NCBI GenBank assembly: GCA_954871525.1
Contig: OX940870.1
Location: forward strand, 7,347,501-7,411,500
Source: Parietaria judaica
Lineage: Eukaryota > Streptophyta > Magnoliopsida > Rosales > Urticaceae
Length of the DNA: 64,000 nt
Reading direction: 5' to 3'
A model generated the notes under the pieces. The model did not search any database. It was not told where the DNA came from and worked only from the letters and a program-made list of their open reading frames with translations. The position numbers and the translations under genes were made by a program. The stretch's first letter is position 1. Each line of letters opens with the position of its first letter. This document shows, one piece after another, positions 10,531 to 22,138 of this stretch.

Positions 10531-12228
10531 TCTAGCTAACATGACTAAATTTTCTCTCAATAAAATAATAAAATTGTTTCTTCCTAAGAATATTAATTAA
10601 TTTATAGAGGTTTTACAGTATATGGGTATTATCGGAGGCACAATAAGTATACTAGTGAGGTTTTCATAAGATTTTTAAAGACCGGTACTAATGATAAATC
10701 GCAAACTGATAGGTGTGTATATTTCGATGAGATTTTAATTTGTAAAAAAAATATTATACTCAAAATTTAAAAACAATATCATAAATTTGAAGAAGAAGAA
10801 GAAGTAGAAGAAGAAGAATGAATTTATATTCGTCTTGAAATATTATGTAAGAGTTGATGTGAAAAAATTGAAGAAAATATAATATTCTCTTGATGGAAGA
10901 TCAAATTTTAAAATTAAAGACTTAAAAAATGATCCTTATGCCAAAAGAGGATTTCCAAAAGCCCCTCGCTCAAAAAAAAAAAAAAAAAAACCTTACATTT
11001 ATTATCTAGGAGACTAGGACTGGCCTAAAATATTCAACCTTAATCTAGGGCCGGCCCTGAAATTAGAGGGGTCCTAGATGAGAAATTTTTTGAAGCCCCA
11101 AGTAAAAGATATAATAATTAATTTTTATTAAAAAATATTTATACTGTATAAAATAATTGTTTTGGAAGTAATAAAAAAATTAAAGAGATAATCGTAGTCC
11201 ATTTAAAATAAATGCATAAACATTATTAACAGATTACATCATTTTCATATCAACAAATAAAAAACAAATATAAAATAATTATTCGTTCGCTGCCTCTTAA
11301 AAATACCATAGTATATTTTTGTGGTTCGTCACCCCTTATTTAAAATCTTGGATCAGCCGTGTACGTGTAGTGTAGCAGTCATAATATGCTACTTAAAGTT
11401 AAAAAGTTAAAAGTGAAAAAAGAAAAATACAAAAGAAAGAAAGACAAAGAAAAAAAGGGCCCCTAATAGATTTATATCTCAGACCTGCTAAATGTGTCAA
11501 TAATAAAGATGTCATATAATAAATAGGTTAAAATGCGGTTAAAGTACCTAATATTTATATTTTTGTGATTATGTACTTAATCTTTTTTTTTTGTGGTTAA
11601 AGTATCTAAAGTATATTTTGTTAAGAAAATTGGTTTCCTCCGTCAAACTCTGTTAGTGGTGTTTTAGATATTGGAAAAATTACTGCTAAAGTACTCAATG
11701 TTTCAAAAAAAAATTGAATTATGTACCTAATTTTTTTTAAAGTTGCTTCTTTTATAAAATTTGGTTTCTTTCATCAACTCACATGCATTTGACCGCCACG
11801 TGATATTTTTTATTTTTATGCATTAAACAAATATAATCTAATAATAATTAAATTAAATTAAATTTATAAAATAATTTAATGAGGTTATAAAACTTGTATT
11901 ATGTTATGAAGCATTAAAATTGCGTGAGGCCTGCTCGTTAGTCGTTACACTATTCAAGAAAATATATTCAAACTTGCTAGCTCTTATAACTTCATCAATG
12001 ATTGCCGGAGATGAGGCCCTCCCTTCGATATTTCGATACCAACCAAGTACCCATTCCATCACTTATACATGACATGACATGACATGACATGACATACAGT
12101 GGCTCAATCAAAGCCGAGATAAGTTTATTCAAACCAATAGAAATAGTTCATCACACAGACAATTCAAAAGAGTGAACACACAGAATCCAAATTAAACAAG
12201 CTCTTGTGAGATGGACACTGCAAACTTA
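10531..12228. other. Intergenic with transposon relics
   Basis: No gene is evident. At 11047-11060 the palindrome-like GGGCCGGCCCTGA resembles one end of a hAT element, but no matching second end was found. At about 11528-11790 there is sequence related to one arm of the fold-back element at 17706 (repeated 'TTAAAGTACCTAAT/ATGTACCTAAT' phrases), apparently a one-armed relic. A five-base microsatellite is listed separately. Confidence 0.5.
12066..12096. repeat. Pentanucleotide microsatellite (ACATG)n
   Basis: About six tandem copies of ACATG, the last imperfect, lying in the 3' region of the BAHD gene. A length-variable marker candidate. Confidence 0.9.
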
Positions 12229-13527
12229 CTACATGAACTCGGCTAGAGCATGGAGAGTATCGGCCGAGAAGATCACTTCGAAATCAATGCTTCCTTGCAC
12301 GGCCCCTTCAGACACACTCATGAAGCCGTCTTTGGCGCCTGCGGAGCCGCTCCGCAGCTCCAGCGGCCTTCCCCACCCAAAGTCGTTGCCGTACACGTTG
12401 AACCGCGGTGAACCGGCGACGAGCAGTAAGTTCGGCGCCCGTTTCGACATGTCCGCGCAGCTGCGGAAGAACTCTCCTGCCTCCATCGCGCATGTCGCAG
12501 CGATCGCCTCGTTGATCCTCCGTGCTGCCCAGCCCATCCCCCGTCCGACGAGCTCGCCCGCCGTGCACGTCAGCACCAACGGCAGGGTACCATTTCCTAC
12601 GTAGTTCTTTGGCAGAGGTGGCTGAAGCCGCGACCTCATGCCCACCATTGTCCTGAAACAAACAGGGTCGTCCTCGCGGAGAGCTCGGCTGAGTGTTACG
12701 CTCACCCAGAGATGCCCTAGGAGCGCTTGGAGCGAAGATATCACGCGACCCGGCTCTGCCGCGTTGGCTTTCGCCTTCAGCTCCGCGATTCTTTCCTTTT
12801 GAAAGCGGAGCACCCTATACTGCAGCTGGACCTGCGGGACGGTTCCGACCAGGGCTTTGCTGCGGGGGAGCGGGATGCGGATGGGGAATTCGACTTGGCG
12901 ACCGAAGCAGTACTCTCTGTCGAAGACAAAATCGCCACGCTTAGCGGCGGAGTCACCACGGGTGATCTCGGACCAGACATTGACGAAGTCCCAGAAAGTT
13001 GATCCATCGGCGACGCAATGATTCCGGCTAACCGCCACGAATACCCCGTCAGTGAACTCGGTAACTTGGACCGCAAGCAACGGTATGTCCGCCTCTGCGG
13101 CTTGGTAGTTCAAAACTCCATTCAACGGAAACAAACTGCCGACGGCCTCCTTCGTGAGAGCAAGAGGGTCGAGAATGTCGGCCATCTTGAAGCTGCCGAC
13201 GGCCTCGGCGTGGACAAACTTCACACCGGAGCCGTCACATCTGACGTGAAAGGCAACAGTCTTGGAGTCAGCGTGGCCATGTTCGGTGGCGACGAGGCGG
13301 CCGGCGAGAGGGTAGACGTGGTCCAAAGCCTGCGAGAGAGAGGCTTTCAAGTGCTCAACGGGGTTTTGCTCAGGTCTGTGGAAAAGAAGACCTCTGTGAA
13401 CGTACTCAATCCCAACAGTCTGGAGATCGCTCGGAGTCAGCTCCATTCTCTGGTTGGCATTCGCGTGGCCGTCGCCGCTCGCGGGTCGGATCGTTGTGCT
13501 CGATAATACACGGGTCAACCCAGCCAT
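12229..13527 (-). CDS. BAHD-family acyltransferase, single exon
   Basis: One uninterrupted exon encodes 432 residues from the ATG at 13527; the frame is open a little further upstream but lacks an earlier ATG. The catalytic HxxxD is HCVAD at residues 170-174, and the structural DFGWG is at 382-386. Length matches BAHD enzymes (430-460). These cytosolic enzymes move an acyl group from acyl-CoA to an alcohol or amine of specialised metabolites or cutin and wax precursors. The N-terminal VHRGLLFHRP and DHVYPLAGRL segments and the lack of introns suggest the group annotated as uncharacterised acetyltransferase At3g50280-like; the substrate cannot be told from sequence. GC-rich coding sequence contrasts with the AT-rich flanks, as for other genes here. 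No damage is visible. Confidence 0.92.
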   Translation of the reverse strand: MAGLTRVLSSTTIRPASGDGHANANQRMELTPSDLQTVGIEYVHRGLLFHRPEQNPVEHLKASLSQALDHVYPLAGRLVATEHGHADSKTVAFHVRCDGSGVKFVHAEAVGSFKMADILDPLALTKEAVGSLFPLNGVLNYQAAEADIPLLAVQVTEFTDGVFVAVSRNHCVADGSTFWDFVNVWSEITRGDSAAKRGDFVFDREYCFGRQVEFPIRIPLPRSKALVGTVPQVQLQYRVLRFQKERIAELKAKANAAEPGRVISSLQALLGHLWVSVTLSRALREDDPVCFRTMVGMRSRLQPPLPKNYVGNGTLPLVLTCTAGELVGRGMGWAARRINEAIAATCAMEAGEFFRSCADMSKRAPNLLLVAGSPRFNVYGNDFGWGRPLELRSGSAGAKDGFMSVSEGAVQGSIDFEVIFSADTLHALAEFM

Positions 13528-14647
13528 GATAGGGAACAAGGAGGCAGAGATAATAATGTAAAAGAAGATAGCTCAAAAGTGAAGTGAGGTGTTGATTTAT
13601 ATATAATGGTATTGCAATAGGAAAGACAAATATACAAAGCAATAAATGAAAACTAATAGCAGATCAAGGCAAACTTACTAATCACAAGTAATTGATAAAT
13701 AACTTGCAATTTTATTGCTTGGTGAAAGTGGCGCATCCCTAAACCAATATATAACTATTATAAATTTTATCGATTTTATTTAAACGATATTATTTATTTT
13801 ATTTATGTGTATATATCTTTATAAGTTAATCAAAACGCATGATTTTAGTGAGCTAATGTGAGATTAATTTTTTTTATCTCATTCAATAATTTATACGCTA
13901 CATATCGTGTTTTGCACAGAGAAAAAATACTAACTAAATTTTCTAAAATATCTCTAATAGAATAAGAAAATTAAAGACAATATATAAATAACAGGACTAT
14001 ATGCGACCAACCAAAATGAAAAGCGATAGATTCCAATATCACATGCTTATAAACAAAGGAAATTATGTCTCAAAAAATTTAATGTGCTCCACGAGAAAAT
14101 TAACTAACTTAAGCAACAAAAATTTAATTATTCTTATTTTAATATTTGAGCGTAAATACGTATAAAATAATTGAGCGTAAATACGTGCATACGTTCTGCG
14201 TATATAGCTTTACGTTAACCATGGTAATAATACAAACGATCGATGATATATATCAACAAAATGCGCTCAATAAAAATATATTTGGTTGTTGCTGAATGAT
14301 TACGTGACCAAATAAAAGAACTATATTGAGACGCGATCTAGGATATATCATGACTTATTAATATTGCTAAAATCTTAAAATTTAATTATAAGATCATTGC
14401 ACTGAGAAGCATAATATAGATTAACTCGTCAAACTACATAATAAAATTTTATTTTCCAGGTTCAATGATTTTAATTTTTGATGGTTAATTATGACGACAA
14501 ATTTTGAAAATATGAACGTTTTGGTCAGTTAGGAAAGATATATATTTCTACCTTCTACTCTAATGAGCATATTTTTCTTGTTGATCTATTTTGGAGCATA
14601 GATTAGTAGACCCCAAATTTTAATGATTTCTTCACTAATCCCTAATC
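13528..14647. other. Intergenic, upstream of the BAHD gene
   Basis: AT-rich DNA that should contain the BAHD promoter (minus strand). I recognise no gene and no complete element. Confidence 0.6.
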
Positions 14648-14652
14648 CCAAC

Positions 14653-15570
14653 TGTTATGCGTATTTTAGGGAGCCTAGAAAAATTAAGGGCCGAATTAAA
14701 AAAGTGCCCAAGAGGCCCAAATCAAAAAGAGCCCAAGAGGCCCAAGAAAAAGGCCCATTAAATTAACTTTGACCCGCTTTGGAAAAGTCAACCCGAACCG
14801 GACATAAAAGTCAATGGGACCGAACCCGGAAACTCAATTGACAAAGTCAACCGACTCGACTCGGAAAAGTCAGCCGGAAAAATCAACAGACCCGGACACG
14901 GAAAAGTCAACGGGCCCGAACCCGGAAAGTCAACTGACAAAGTAACCGACTCGACTCGGAAAAGTCATCCGGAAAAGTCAACGGACCCAGACCCGAAAAA
15001 GCCAACCAGAAAAGTCAACGGACCAGAACTCGGAAAGTCAACCGACTAGACTCGGAAAAGTCAACAGACCTGACTAAAAAAGTCAACAAAAAGTCAACCA
15101 AAACTCGCTCGGGAATTGACGACTAGGGTCGGGCTAAAAAACATGCATTCGGGGCGCGCCGCGCGCCCCGAGTGCAAAAACATGCCTTCGGGGCGCGCTG
15201 CGCGCCCCGAAGACATGAAATCGAACTCCCGACCCTCTATAAATACGAGGACACCCCCTCCAAAACCGATAAGCTTTCCCGAAGCCAAAAAACCTCTGTT
15301 TCCCGTTTATTCATAATTCCCGACTCAAACACTAGATTAATGTTGAGCGTCGGAGCGGGCGATAAAGGACCCCCCCTCTGTTCCCCTTCAGAGTTCACGT
15401 TTTCTACTCTTTTTACAAGAACGGAGGCAGGTTTTACAGGAAAGATTCTCGGCCCATCAAGACCGAAGATCAAGCTTCAAAGCCCATTCCGACCGTCAAG
15501 CGGGAGTTGGGCCCGGCCCAAAATCAAGACTTGGGCCGCATTCAAATTAATCAAGTTTTAGACAATAACA
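14653..15570 (+). mobile_element. Solo LTR of a gypsy-like retrotransposon
   Basis: A 918-base unit begins TGTTAT and ends ATAACA (inverted termini) and is flanked by the perfect 5-base duplication CCAAC (14648-14652 and 15571-15575). With no internal sequence, it is a solo LTR left by LTR-LTR recombination. The U3-like half has degenerate repeats of GGAAAAGTCAACCG; then come two GC-rich palindromes, a TATA box (CTATAAATA, about 15237), and an R/U5-like part containing TTGAGCGTCGGAG. That last motif also occurs in the LTR at 29485-31155 (minus strand), so both belong to related gypsy lineages. Confidence 0.92.
15149..15211. repeat. Pair of GC-only palindromes in the solo LTR
   Basis: Two adjacent near-perfect palindromes of the form CGGGGCGCGC-N-GCGCGCCCCG are separated by about 24 bases, each preceded by CATGC-TTCGGGG. 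They sit just upstream of the TATA box and could form strong hairpins in DNA or RNA. They stand out sharply from the AT-rich surroundings. Confidence 0.85.
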
Positions 15571-15628
15571 CCAACCAAAATAATTAACGCAAGGAACAAT
15601 TATGTATGTGAAATGACGCAGTAAGGAG

Positions 15629-15629
<1 letters not shown>

Positions 15630-15664
<35 letters not shown>
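15630..15664. repeat. (AT)n microsatellite
   Basis: About 17 uninterrupted AT dinucleotides. Confidence 0.95.
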
Positions 15665-15668
<4 letters not shown>

Positions 15669-15826
15669 TTATAACTTTTAGGTAGTTGGTGGTGTGATAT
15701 ATGATAGTTTCCAAAAAAAAGTACATTGATATAGATAAGTTATTGAGAATAATCACCACGTTATTATATGTGTATTATTTCTCATGACAAAAAGTAATAT
15801 TAGTAATCGGCACTGAAAGTGGATCA

Positions 15827-16521
15827 TGATCATCATATTGCCCAAACAAATCAGCTGGAGAATATTTTCCTTTTAAGGCACAAGGTCAAAGAAGCCAACT
15901 ATGTCTAATTTCATTGCCAATGGAGAGTAACACATATTAGTTTTATGCAAAGTTTAGTTTAATTTTCTCTCTTCTTCTCTTTAGTTTTCTTGGAGATTCC
16001 GTGTCCAAGTTAGGCTAAATTCTTAGACATAGCTATCGATGAATTTTATTGTTTAATTTTATTTTACTAGTTTTAATGCGATTTTTAATCTTCATGTTCA
16101 AGTATTGATTTGTTCAAAGTTGTTTAAGGTTTATTGAATCATATGCATTTCTATTATACATATAATTCTAGTCATATTCTTATTGTGTAAATTTTATTGT
16201 GCGAAATTCTATAAATTAATCTTGACAAATCTTTATCGTATCAAGACAATATTTTAAGTGTGAATTTAGGCATTAGAACTGGTATTGTATTAACGTGGCA
16301 ATAAAAGGATTCCGAAGCTAGCCGTTTTCTCAAACATTCTCAACTTCATTTTTAAATACTTTTCGCCTCTTCAAAAATCAAACATTTAAATTATTCTCGT
16401 TTCTTTAACGATTGCTCTTTGTGAATCAATTTTTCTTTATTTTGCTTCCTCGTGGATACGACTCCGCTTTTTTTTGTGCTACACACGACCGCTTAGCGAG
16501 AACACTTTCTTAGCGTGATCA
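15827..16521 (+). mobile_element. Probable LTR of a second gypsy-like relic
   Basis: A segment beginning TGATCA and ending TGATCA (a self-complementary terminus) is followed four bases later by a tRNA-primer-binding-like TGGCGCCGTTGCC. Plant gypsy elements commonly carry TTTGGCGCCGTTGCC directly after the 5' LTR. The left boundary is inferred from the matching terminal hexamer. No second LTR or coding region was found, so the element is truncated or its interior has decayed. Confidence 0.5.
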
Positions 16522-16526
16522 AAATT

Positions 16527-16539
16527 TGGCGCCGTTGCC
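16527..16539 (+). other. Primer-binding site of the gypsy-like relic
   Basis: TGGCGCCGTTGCC, the usual priming site motif of Athila/Tat-type gypsy elements, just after the LTR-like segment ending at 16521. Confidence 0.6.
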
Positions 16540-17125
16540 AAAAAAAAAAAAATGCTTCCAGAGAATTATTCACAAGTGAAACATCAAAGGTAGGTAGCTT
16601 TGTTTTTTATTTTATATATATTAACTTTTTTATTTAAAAAAATCCAAAAAAAAAGTATTTTCCGTTTATTAGCTTTCCAATATAAGCTGTGCATTCTTTG
16701 ATTTTTTTTTTTAATCTTTAGATTTCTTTCTTAATATATCATCTGCATTGACTCGTAAAAGAATAAAAAAAAACATTGCATATCTTTTTCTTTGTTTCTC
16801 TTTTTTTTTTTTTTTTTTTTATAGTTCATACGTTTAATATTTGTTAGCATATCTTTCTCAAATTTTCCCCTTATTTGTAGCTCACTGTTTACTTTGGTTT
16901 TATTAGACAATATTCTTCTTCCGTTATTTCTTTTTATATGTTTATATTTGGTGTAATTTTTTTAAGTTTTGTACAATTTCAGGGTTTTTCCTAAATTGAT
17001 CAGTTTTATATATTTTTTAGGTTAGTTGGTCTAATTAAAGTCTAAAAAAATCATAAAATTTCAGTAACATATATAAAAAGGTTATTTGTGTTGTGCAGTG
17101 GTAATATCAAGGATCTATATTATTT

Positions 17126-17265
17126 ACGAATGATTGGTTCTTAAAAAGGTTTGCTTTGCAATCTCCCCAATCTGATCTAGAAACTTCGGAGAATTCTGTC
17201 TCAAAAAATTTGGGCCTAAAGTGAGATCATAGAATCATATCCAGTCGATCTAGGTATACTCGTGG
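17126..17265 (+). repeat. Relic matching the intron of the hAT transposase gene
   Basis: About 130 bases here match, with scattered differences, the transposase intron at about 25185-25320 read on the minus strand. Shared phrases include GGTTTGCTTTGCAATCTCC, GGGCCTAAAGTGAGATCATAG and CCAGTCGATCT. This suggests a decayed relative of that transposon once lay here, or that both captured the same repeat. Confidence 0.7.
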
Positions 17266-17611
17266 TACTATTTCCGTATAAAATATTTATCTTGAAGAAA
17301 AAAAAAACAATCACGATTAGTTAATGACCTCATTTAGAGACGAAGTAGACCGTTTTGTCCGAAGCCCACTCTAGAAAACCGAGCCCACTCATTATACATC
17401 AACATCAGCCTCTCCGTCTTTGTCGTCTACTTCCTGCATCTCAAATCCAATCGAACTTTTCCATATAATGGCGTTAGAGGAGCATCGCATGAAGATTATT
17501 AACGATTATCGACATCAAGAGCGAACAACGGTTCCCTCATGCATCAAATTTGATCCTTACGTGCAAATCGCAAATTCAAGCCCGGCACGATTTAATTATT
17601 GCCAATCCAGG

Positions 17612-17640
17612 GGCGGAGCGGGGGCGGCCGCCTCACTTGG
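17612..17640 (+). mobile_element. Isolated hAT-type left end
   Basis: CAGGGGCGGAGCGGGGGCGG is the typical left terminus of a plant hAT MITE family (compare CAGGGGCGGACCCAGG at 44447). No matching right end was found. The fold-back element at 17706 may have inserted into it. Confidence 0.4.
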
Positions 17641-17705
17641 TCCGAGCTCGTTATTTTTTATTTTAATATATTCAGATTAGTACACAAGTTTTTATATAAA
17701 TAATA

Positions 17706-18697
17706 GGGTAAACTGCGGCTAATGTACCCAATGTTTGATCTTTTGGGAATTATGTACCCAATGTTTATTTTTAGTGGCTAATGTACCCAATGTTTGATCT
17801 GTTAGATATTTTTGTGTTTTCCGTTAGTTGACCGTTAGAGAGTTATCCTCCTCTATATGCACAATTTTTGTATTTTTGACATAACTCACTCATTTTTTGT
17901 CCAAATTTTATGCATGACCTATGGTTTGAAAGAAAAGAGATATATCTACAACTTGTATGTTTTAAGTTTTGTGAAATAAGTTTTAGAAAAATACTAAATT
18001 TCAAATACAACGTAAAATTGGACGTAAGTTTAATGCAAAATATTTGTTTTGAAAAACATTTACTATACTTATTGACTTTTTATGATGAAACATAAAACTA
18101 AAAAGTTATAGATAAATATTTTATCTTGCCAGATGATGTTTATTTATAAATTTTTAAAAAAAGATGAGTAAGTTATGCCAAAAATATGAAAGATTATTTC
18201 ACATCATATATTTCATATTTTTGGCATAACTCACTCGTTTTTTATCCAAAATTTATTAATAAACACCCGTTAAAAAGATAAAATATTTATCTACAAATTT
18301 ATAGTTTTACGTTTCACCATATAAAGTCATTAAATATATTAACATATTACTTGAAACAAATATTTTGTATTAAACTAACGTCTAATTTTACGTTGTATTT
18401 GAAATTTTGTATTTTTCTAAAACTTATTTTACAAAACTTAAAACAACAAATTTGTAGATCTATCTCTTATCTTTCAAACCATAGGTCGTGCATAAAAGTT
18501 TGACAAAAAATGAGTGAGTTAAGTCAAAAATACGAAAAATGTACATGTAGAGGAGGATAACTCTCTAACGGTCAACTAACGGAAAACACAAAAATATCTA
18601 ACAGATCAAACATTGGGTACATTAGCCACCAAAAATAAACATTGGGTACATAATTCGCAAAAGATCAAACATTAGGTACATTAGCCGCAGTTTACCC
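17706..18697. mobile_element. Mutator-like fold-back MITE, family A
   Basis: The 992-base element starts GGGTAAACTGCGG and ends CCGCAGTTTACCC. The two halves are near-perfect inverted copies almost to the centre (axis near 18200), so the whole element can fold into one hairpin. It is flanked by the perfect 9-base duplication TAAATAATA (17697-17705 and 18698-18706); nine-base duplications and long inverted repeats are marks of Mutator-like elements. It has no coding capacity. The terminal part repeats the phrase AATGTACCCAATGTTTGATC. Confidence 0.93.
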
Positions 18698-18857
18698 TAA
18701 ATAATAAACATCGCATTTGTGGTCTAAATGTCACTATAATATAGTGGAATCTTATTGCTTCTCCAAGTTATAGCTCTAGGTTTAATTCTCAATCTCTACA
18801 TGTTTTTACTTTTTTTAGCAATAGTTTTATGATTACAATTTTTTTTTTAAATAATAC

Positions 18858-19140
18858 TAGTTTCAATGTCTCGTTTTATTTTGAAATTTATGAGAATTCG
18901 AATCATATAGATATCCTAATGAATTATTTTCAAAAATCAAAAGTTCATAAAAAATAGTTGTAATGCAATGTATAATAGTAGTTTCAATGTCTCTCGTTTA
19001 ATTTAAAAATTTATGAGAATCATAATCATATAAAGATCCTAGTGAATTATTTTCATAAAACAAAAGTTCTTAAATTTTTTATTGTAATGCAATGTATAAT
19101 AGTAGTTTCAATGTCTCGTTTTATTTAGAAATTTATGGTC
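18858..19140. repeat. Tandem repeat, unit about 122 bases, 2.3 copies
   Basis: The phrase GTTTCAATGTCTC recurs near 18860, 18981 and 19105, each time followed by related AT-rich sequence with TTTATGAGAAT and TGAATTATTTTCA. Function unknown. Confidence 0.75.
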
Positions 19141-20470
19141 TATTAATTTTAGCCACCTTTTAGATAAAGTTATGGCAGCCAACCCAAGTTTTTTTAACTC
19201 GCGACTTTTTTTTTTTTTTGAGATGAAAACTTGTTACTTCTCTTCTAACCAGCTCATTGAGTATGTGGCTTATACATTTAACTTTTGTTTTACAGAGTTG
19301 AAAATTATTATTCACACAATTTGATTAAAATATACCATTCATTTTTTATTAAAAATAAAAAGTTCTTATGTTTGCGTTATAATTTTTAATGTTTGCATAT
19401 ATTAACAATAAATTTAAGGAATTATCATTGAAGGGCTTTTTCTTTTTTCTGCAATTGCTTAGAACAATATAGTACATATTTAACATTTTTAAAATATCAA
19501 ATTGTATTATTGCTAGAGGGCTTTGATTTTATTTTTACCTCCATCCCTTATTTAAAATCCTCCAAAGAGACGCTTACATATTTCTTGGTCTTCTCTTACG
19601 ATAATCATTTGCTTTGCCCCTAATAAGTACATAAGTTTGGTATAATGCAATAACAAACATTACTTCTCATTGTGCAACACGATAACCTCACCCCTATGAA
19701 TGGTAGTACTATCTCTCACGCCACATGTAAATGATCTTTCAAGTTCAACGCCAATATATTTATGGTCATCAATCGTTTTAATATCTTGATTAATATCTTA
19801 ATAAATCAGCGGATAATCTTGATTTAAATTTGTTTATTGATGAAATAATTTGGCTGAAAAAATCTTCCATAATCATTTGTGTATATGTAAGCCCCATGTT
19901 ATCAAGTTAATTGCAAATTGGCATTATTTTTTAAATTAAACGCGGCAACTCAAAGAAATATGTATAATCTATAAGCCATTTAGTATTTCTAAGCAATGTT
20001 CAAGATAAAAGGAACAAATGTAAGTTAATAATAGCCAATCATATGGCAATTATAAACCTAGAGAAATTGATAGATAAAGGTATTCGAATTTTGATATTAA
20101 TAATAAAATGAGAGCTCGACTGCCATTTACAACTAATAATAATGAAACGAACGAAGAACTAAGAATATTTATTCATACCAAACATAAAAAATTCATAAAC
20201 ATACTGTTATGTGTATTTTTCTTAACATATAACAATTGAGTCCATTTTGACAAAAGTCAAAGTCCACTAAGAAGATTCAAATCCGACTCTAAGTTGAAGT
20301 CATTTTTACGCATTAACACGTACATTATATATCAAGATTATCTATGTATAAATATCACCATGGATGTGGCTTTTGAGTACGCATTCATGTCGATAAGACA
20401 AGTATAAAACTCTCCTTAATTAGCAAATTTCGAGCTAAGAAATATTGAAATCTTCTCACCATTTGACAAT
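19141..20470. other. Intergenic, no gene seen
   Basis: AT-rich DNA; the last few hundred bases should contain the GDSL gene promoter. A possible TATA box (ATGTATAAATATC) lies near 20343-20355, about 120 bases before the start codon. Confidence 0.5.
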
Positions 20471-22138
20471 ATGAAAATTCACGTATGTTTTCTTGGCCTT
20501 GCAATCTTCAGCCAATGCATCTACAGGACACTTGCTGGCCCGTACAACGGGATGTACATCTTCGGCGACTCCATAAGCGACACCGGAAATGGTCTCATCT
20601 ACCGCGAGTCATTGTTCCTAAACGCTGGGCAGCTGCCCTACGGGATGACCTTCTTCAATAAACCTACCGGCCGATTCTGCAACGGGCGCCTCATTGTCGA
20701 TTTCTTCGGTACATACACTATCTCTAAAGGCTTTCTCTGAATTAAAATGATCACTCCGTTTTATGTTTAATGTTGGTCATTGATACTACTTTGGGGCGAT
20801 TTGAATTTTAGCCGAGAAATTTGGGTTGCCTTATCCGATCCCCTCCTTGGTGGTGCCGGGTCTAATCGAGGAAAAATACCCCCGCAATAAATTATCATCA
20901 ATAGATTTTGCTGTCGCCGGAGCAAGCGCAATCGACGGGAGCAACGAGGCGTCGACAAACGCCTCGTTAGGCCTCCAGATTGATTGGTTCAGGCAGCTCA
21001 AGCCAATTCTTTGTGACCCCAAACAAGGTTTGTTAACACTCTTAATCGCCCTAGACTCATAGCATGATGATTTGATTTTTTAACTTACATATACGAGTAA
21101 ATTGATTTTCAGACGACTGCGAGAGTTTCTTCGCAAACTCGCTGTTCATTGTCGGCGAGTTTGGCGGTAACGACTATGGCACCGCATCACTCGATGCAGC
21201 AGTGCCAGTACATGAAATTGAAGTTTTGATCCCACAGGTTGTGGAGGCAATAAGCAATGGAATAACGGTACATAATCTATTTCTTGTACTCTTTTCACAA
21301 AGTTTTTAAATTCTGAAGAAATTCCGAAATGTAATATATTGATTTATATAATATATTTTTTTCACGACTTCTCACATTTTGGCTAAAATTACTATAAAAG
21401 GCGTTGATCGAAGAAGGAGCGACCCAACTGGTGGTTCCGGGGGTTTTTCCAAATGGTTGCACGTCGGTCTACCTATCAAAGTTTCAAACCGATAACAAGA
21501 CGGATTACGACTCGTATGGGTGCTTGAAATCTATCAACGCCTTTTCAAAAACTCATAATGCAATGCTAAAGAGTTCTTTGGAGACGTTGCAACAAAGATA
21601 CCCGCACACCAAGATAGTCTACGCCGACTACTACGGTGCAGCGAGGCAGTTTATAGAAGCGCCCGCACGCTATGGTAATTACATTATAAAAGACTATATA
21701 TATATATATATATATATATTACTTGCTATAATAAGTCAATAAGAACTAGTGATTTATTGGTTATGTAACTTGTATTCCTTGAGCTGTATGAAGAAATAAA
21801 AATAAAAATATGTTAGTCAGATATAATATGAAATTGTATCCCTTATAACGTTAAGCACTTTTTACTCAGGATTTGCTAGGGAGACTCTCTTGATGGCGTG
21901 CTGCGGAGGGGGTGGAGAATACAACTTCAATTACGATGGGAGGTGCGGAATGAAGGAAAGCACGGTCTGCGAGGATCCGTCGACTTACCAGAATTGGGAC
22001 GGAGCTCACTACACCGAGGCAGCGTATCGAGTTATCGCAGATGGTCTACTTTACAACGGCTTCACAACTCCACCGCTAATCCCGTCCTCCTCCCCTCTGG
22101 TTCGTGGTCGTGTTCCGGCTCAAGCTCAGATGATATAA
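20471..22138 (+). CDS. GDSL esterase/lipase, five exons, secreted
   Basis: Exons 20471-20708, 20812-21027, 21113-21267, 21401-21674 and 21870-22138 give 383 residues. A hydrophobic N-terminus (KIHVCFLGLAIFSQCIY) is a probable secretion signal. Catalytic blocks of the SGNH hydrolase fold are present: FGDSISDTGN (serine 34), the block II glycine in AVAGASA, GGND in exon 3, and DGAH (aspartate 338, histidine 341). Five exons and about 380 residues are typical of the plant GDSL family, whose members deacylate cell-wall polymers, lipids or specialised metabolites in the apoplast. The arrangement resembles the SINAPINE ESTERASE / At1g28-type subgroup, but the substrate is unknown. The C-terminus ends with a low-complexity PSSSP-QAQMI tail. 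An (AT)n microsatellite sits in intron 4. No damage is seen. Confidence 0.93.

Noticed and set aside
12229..22138. BAHD and GDSL genes as a biosynthetic cluster
   Set aside because: They are 7 kb apart across several transposons, with no other pathway gene nearby; chance proximity is likelier.
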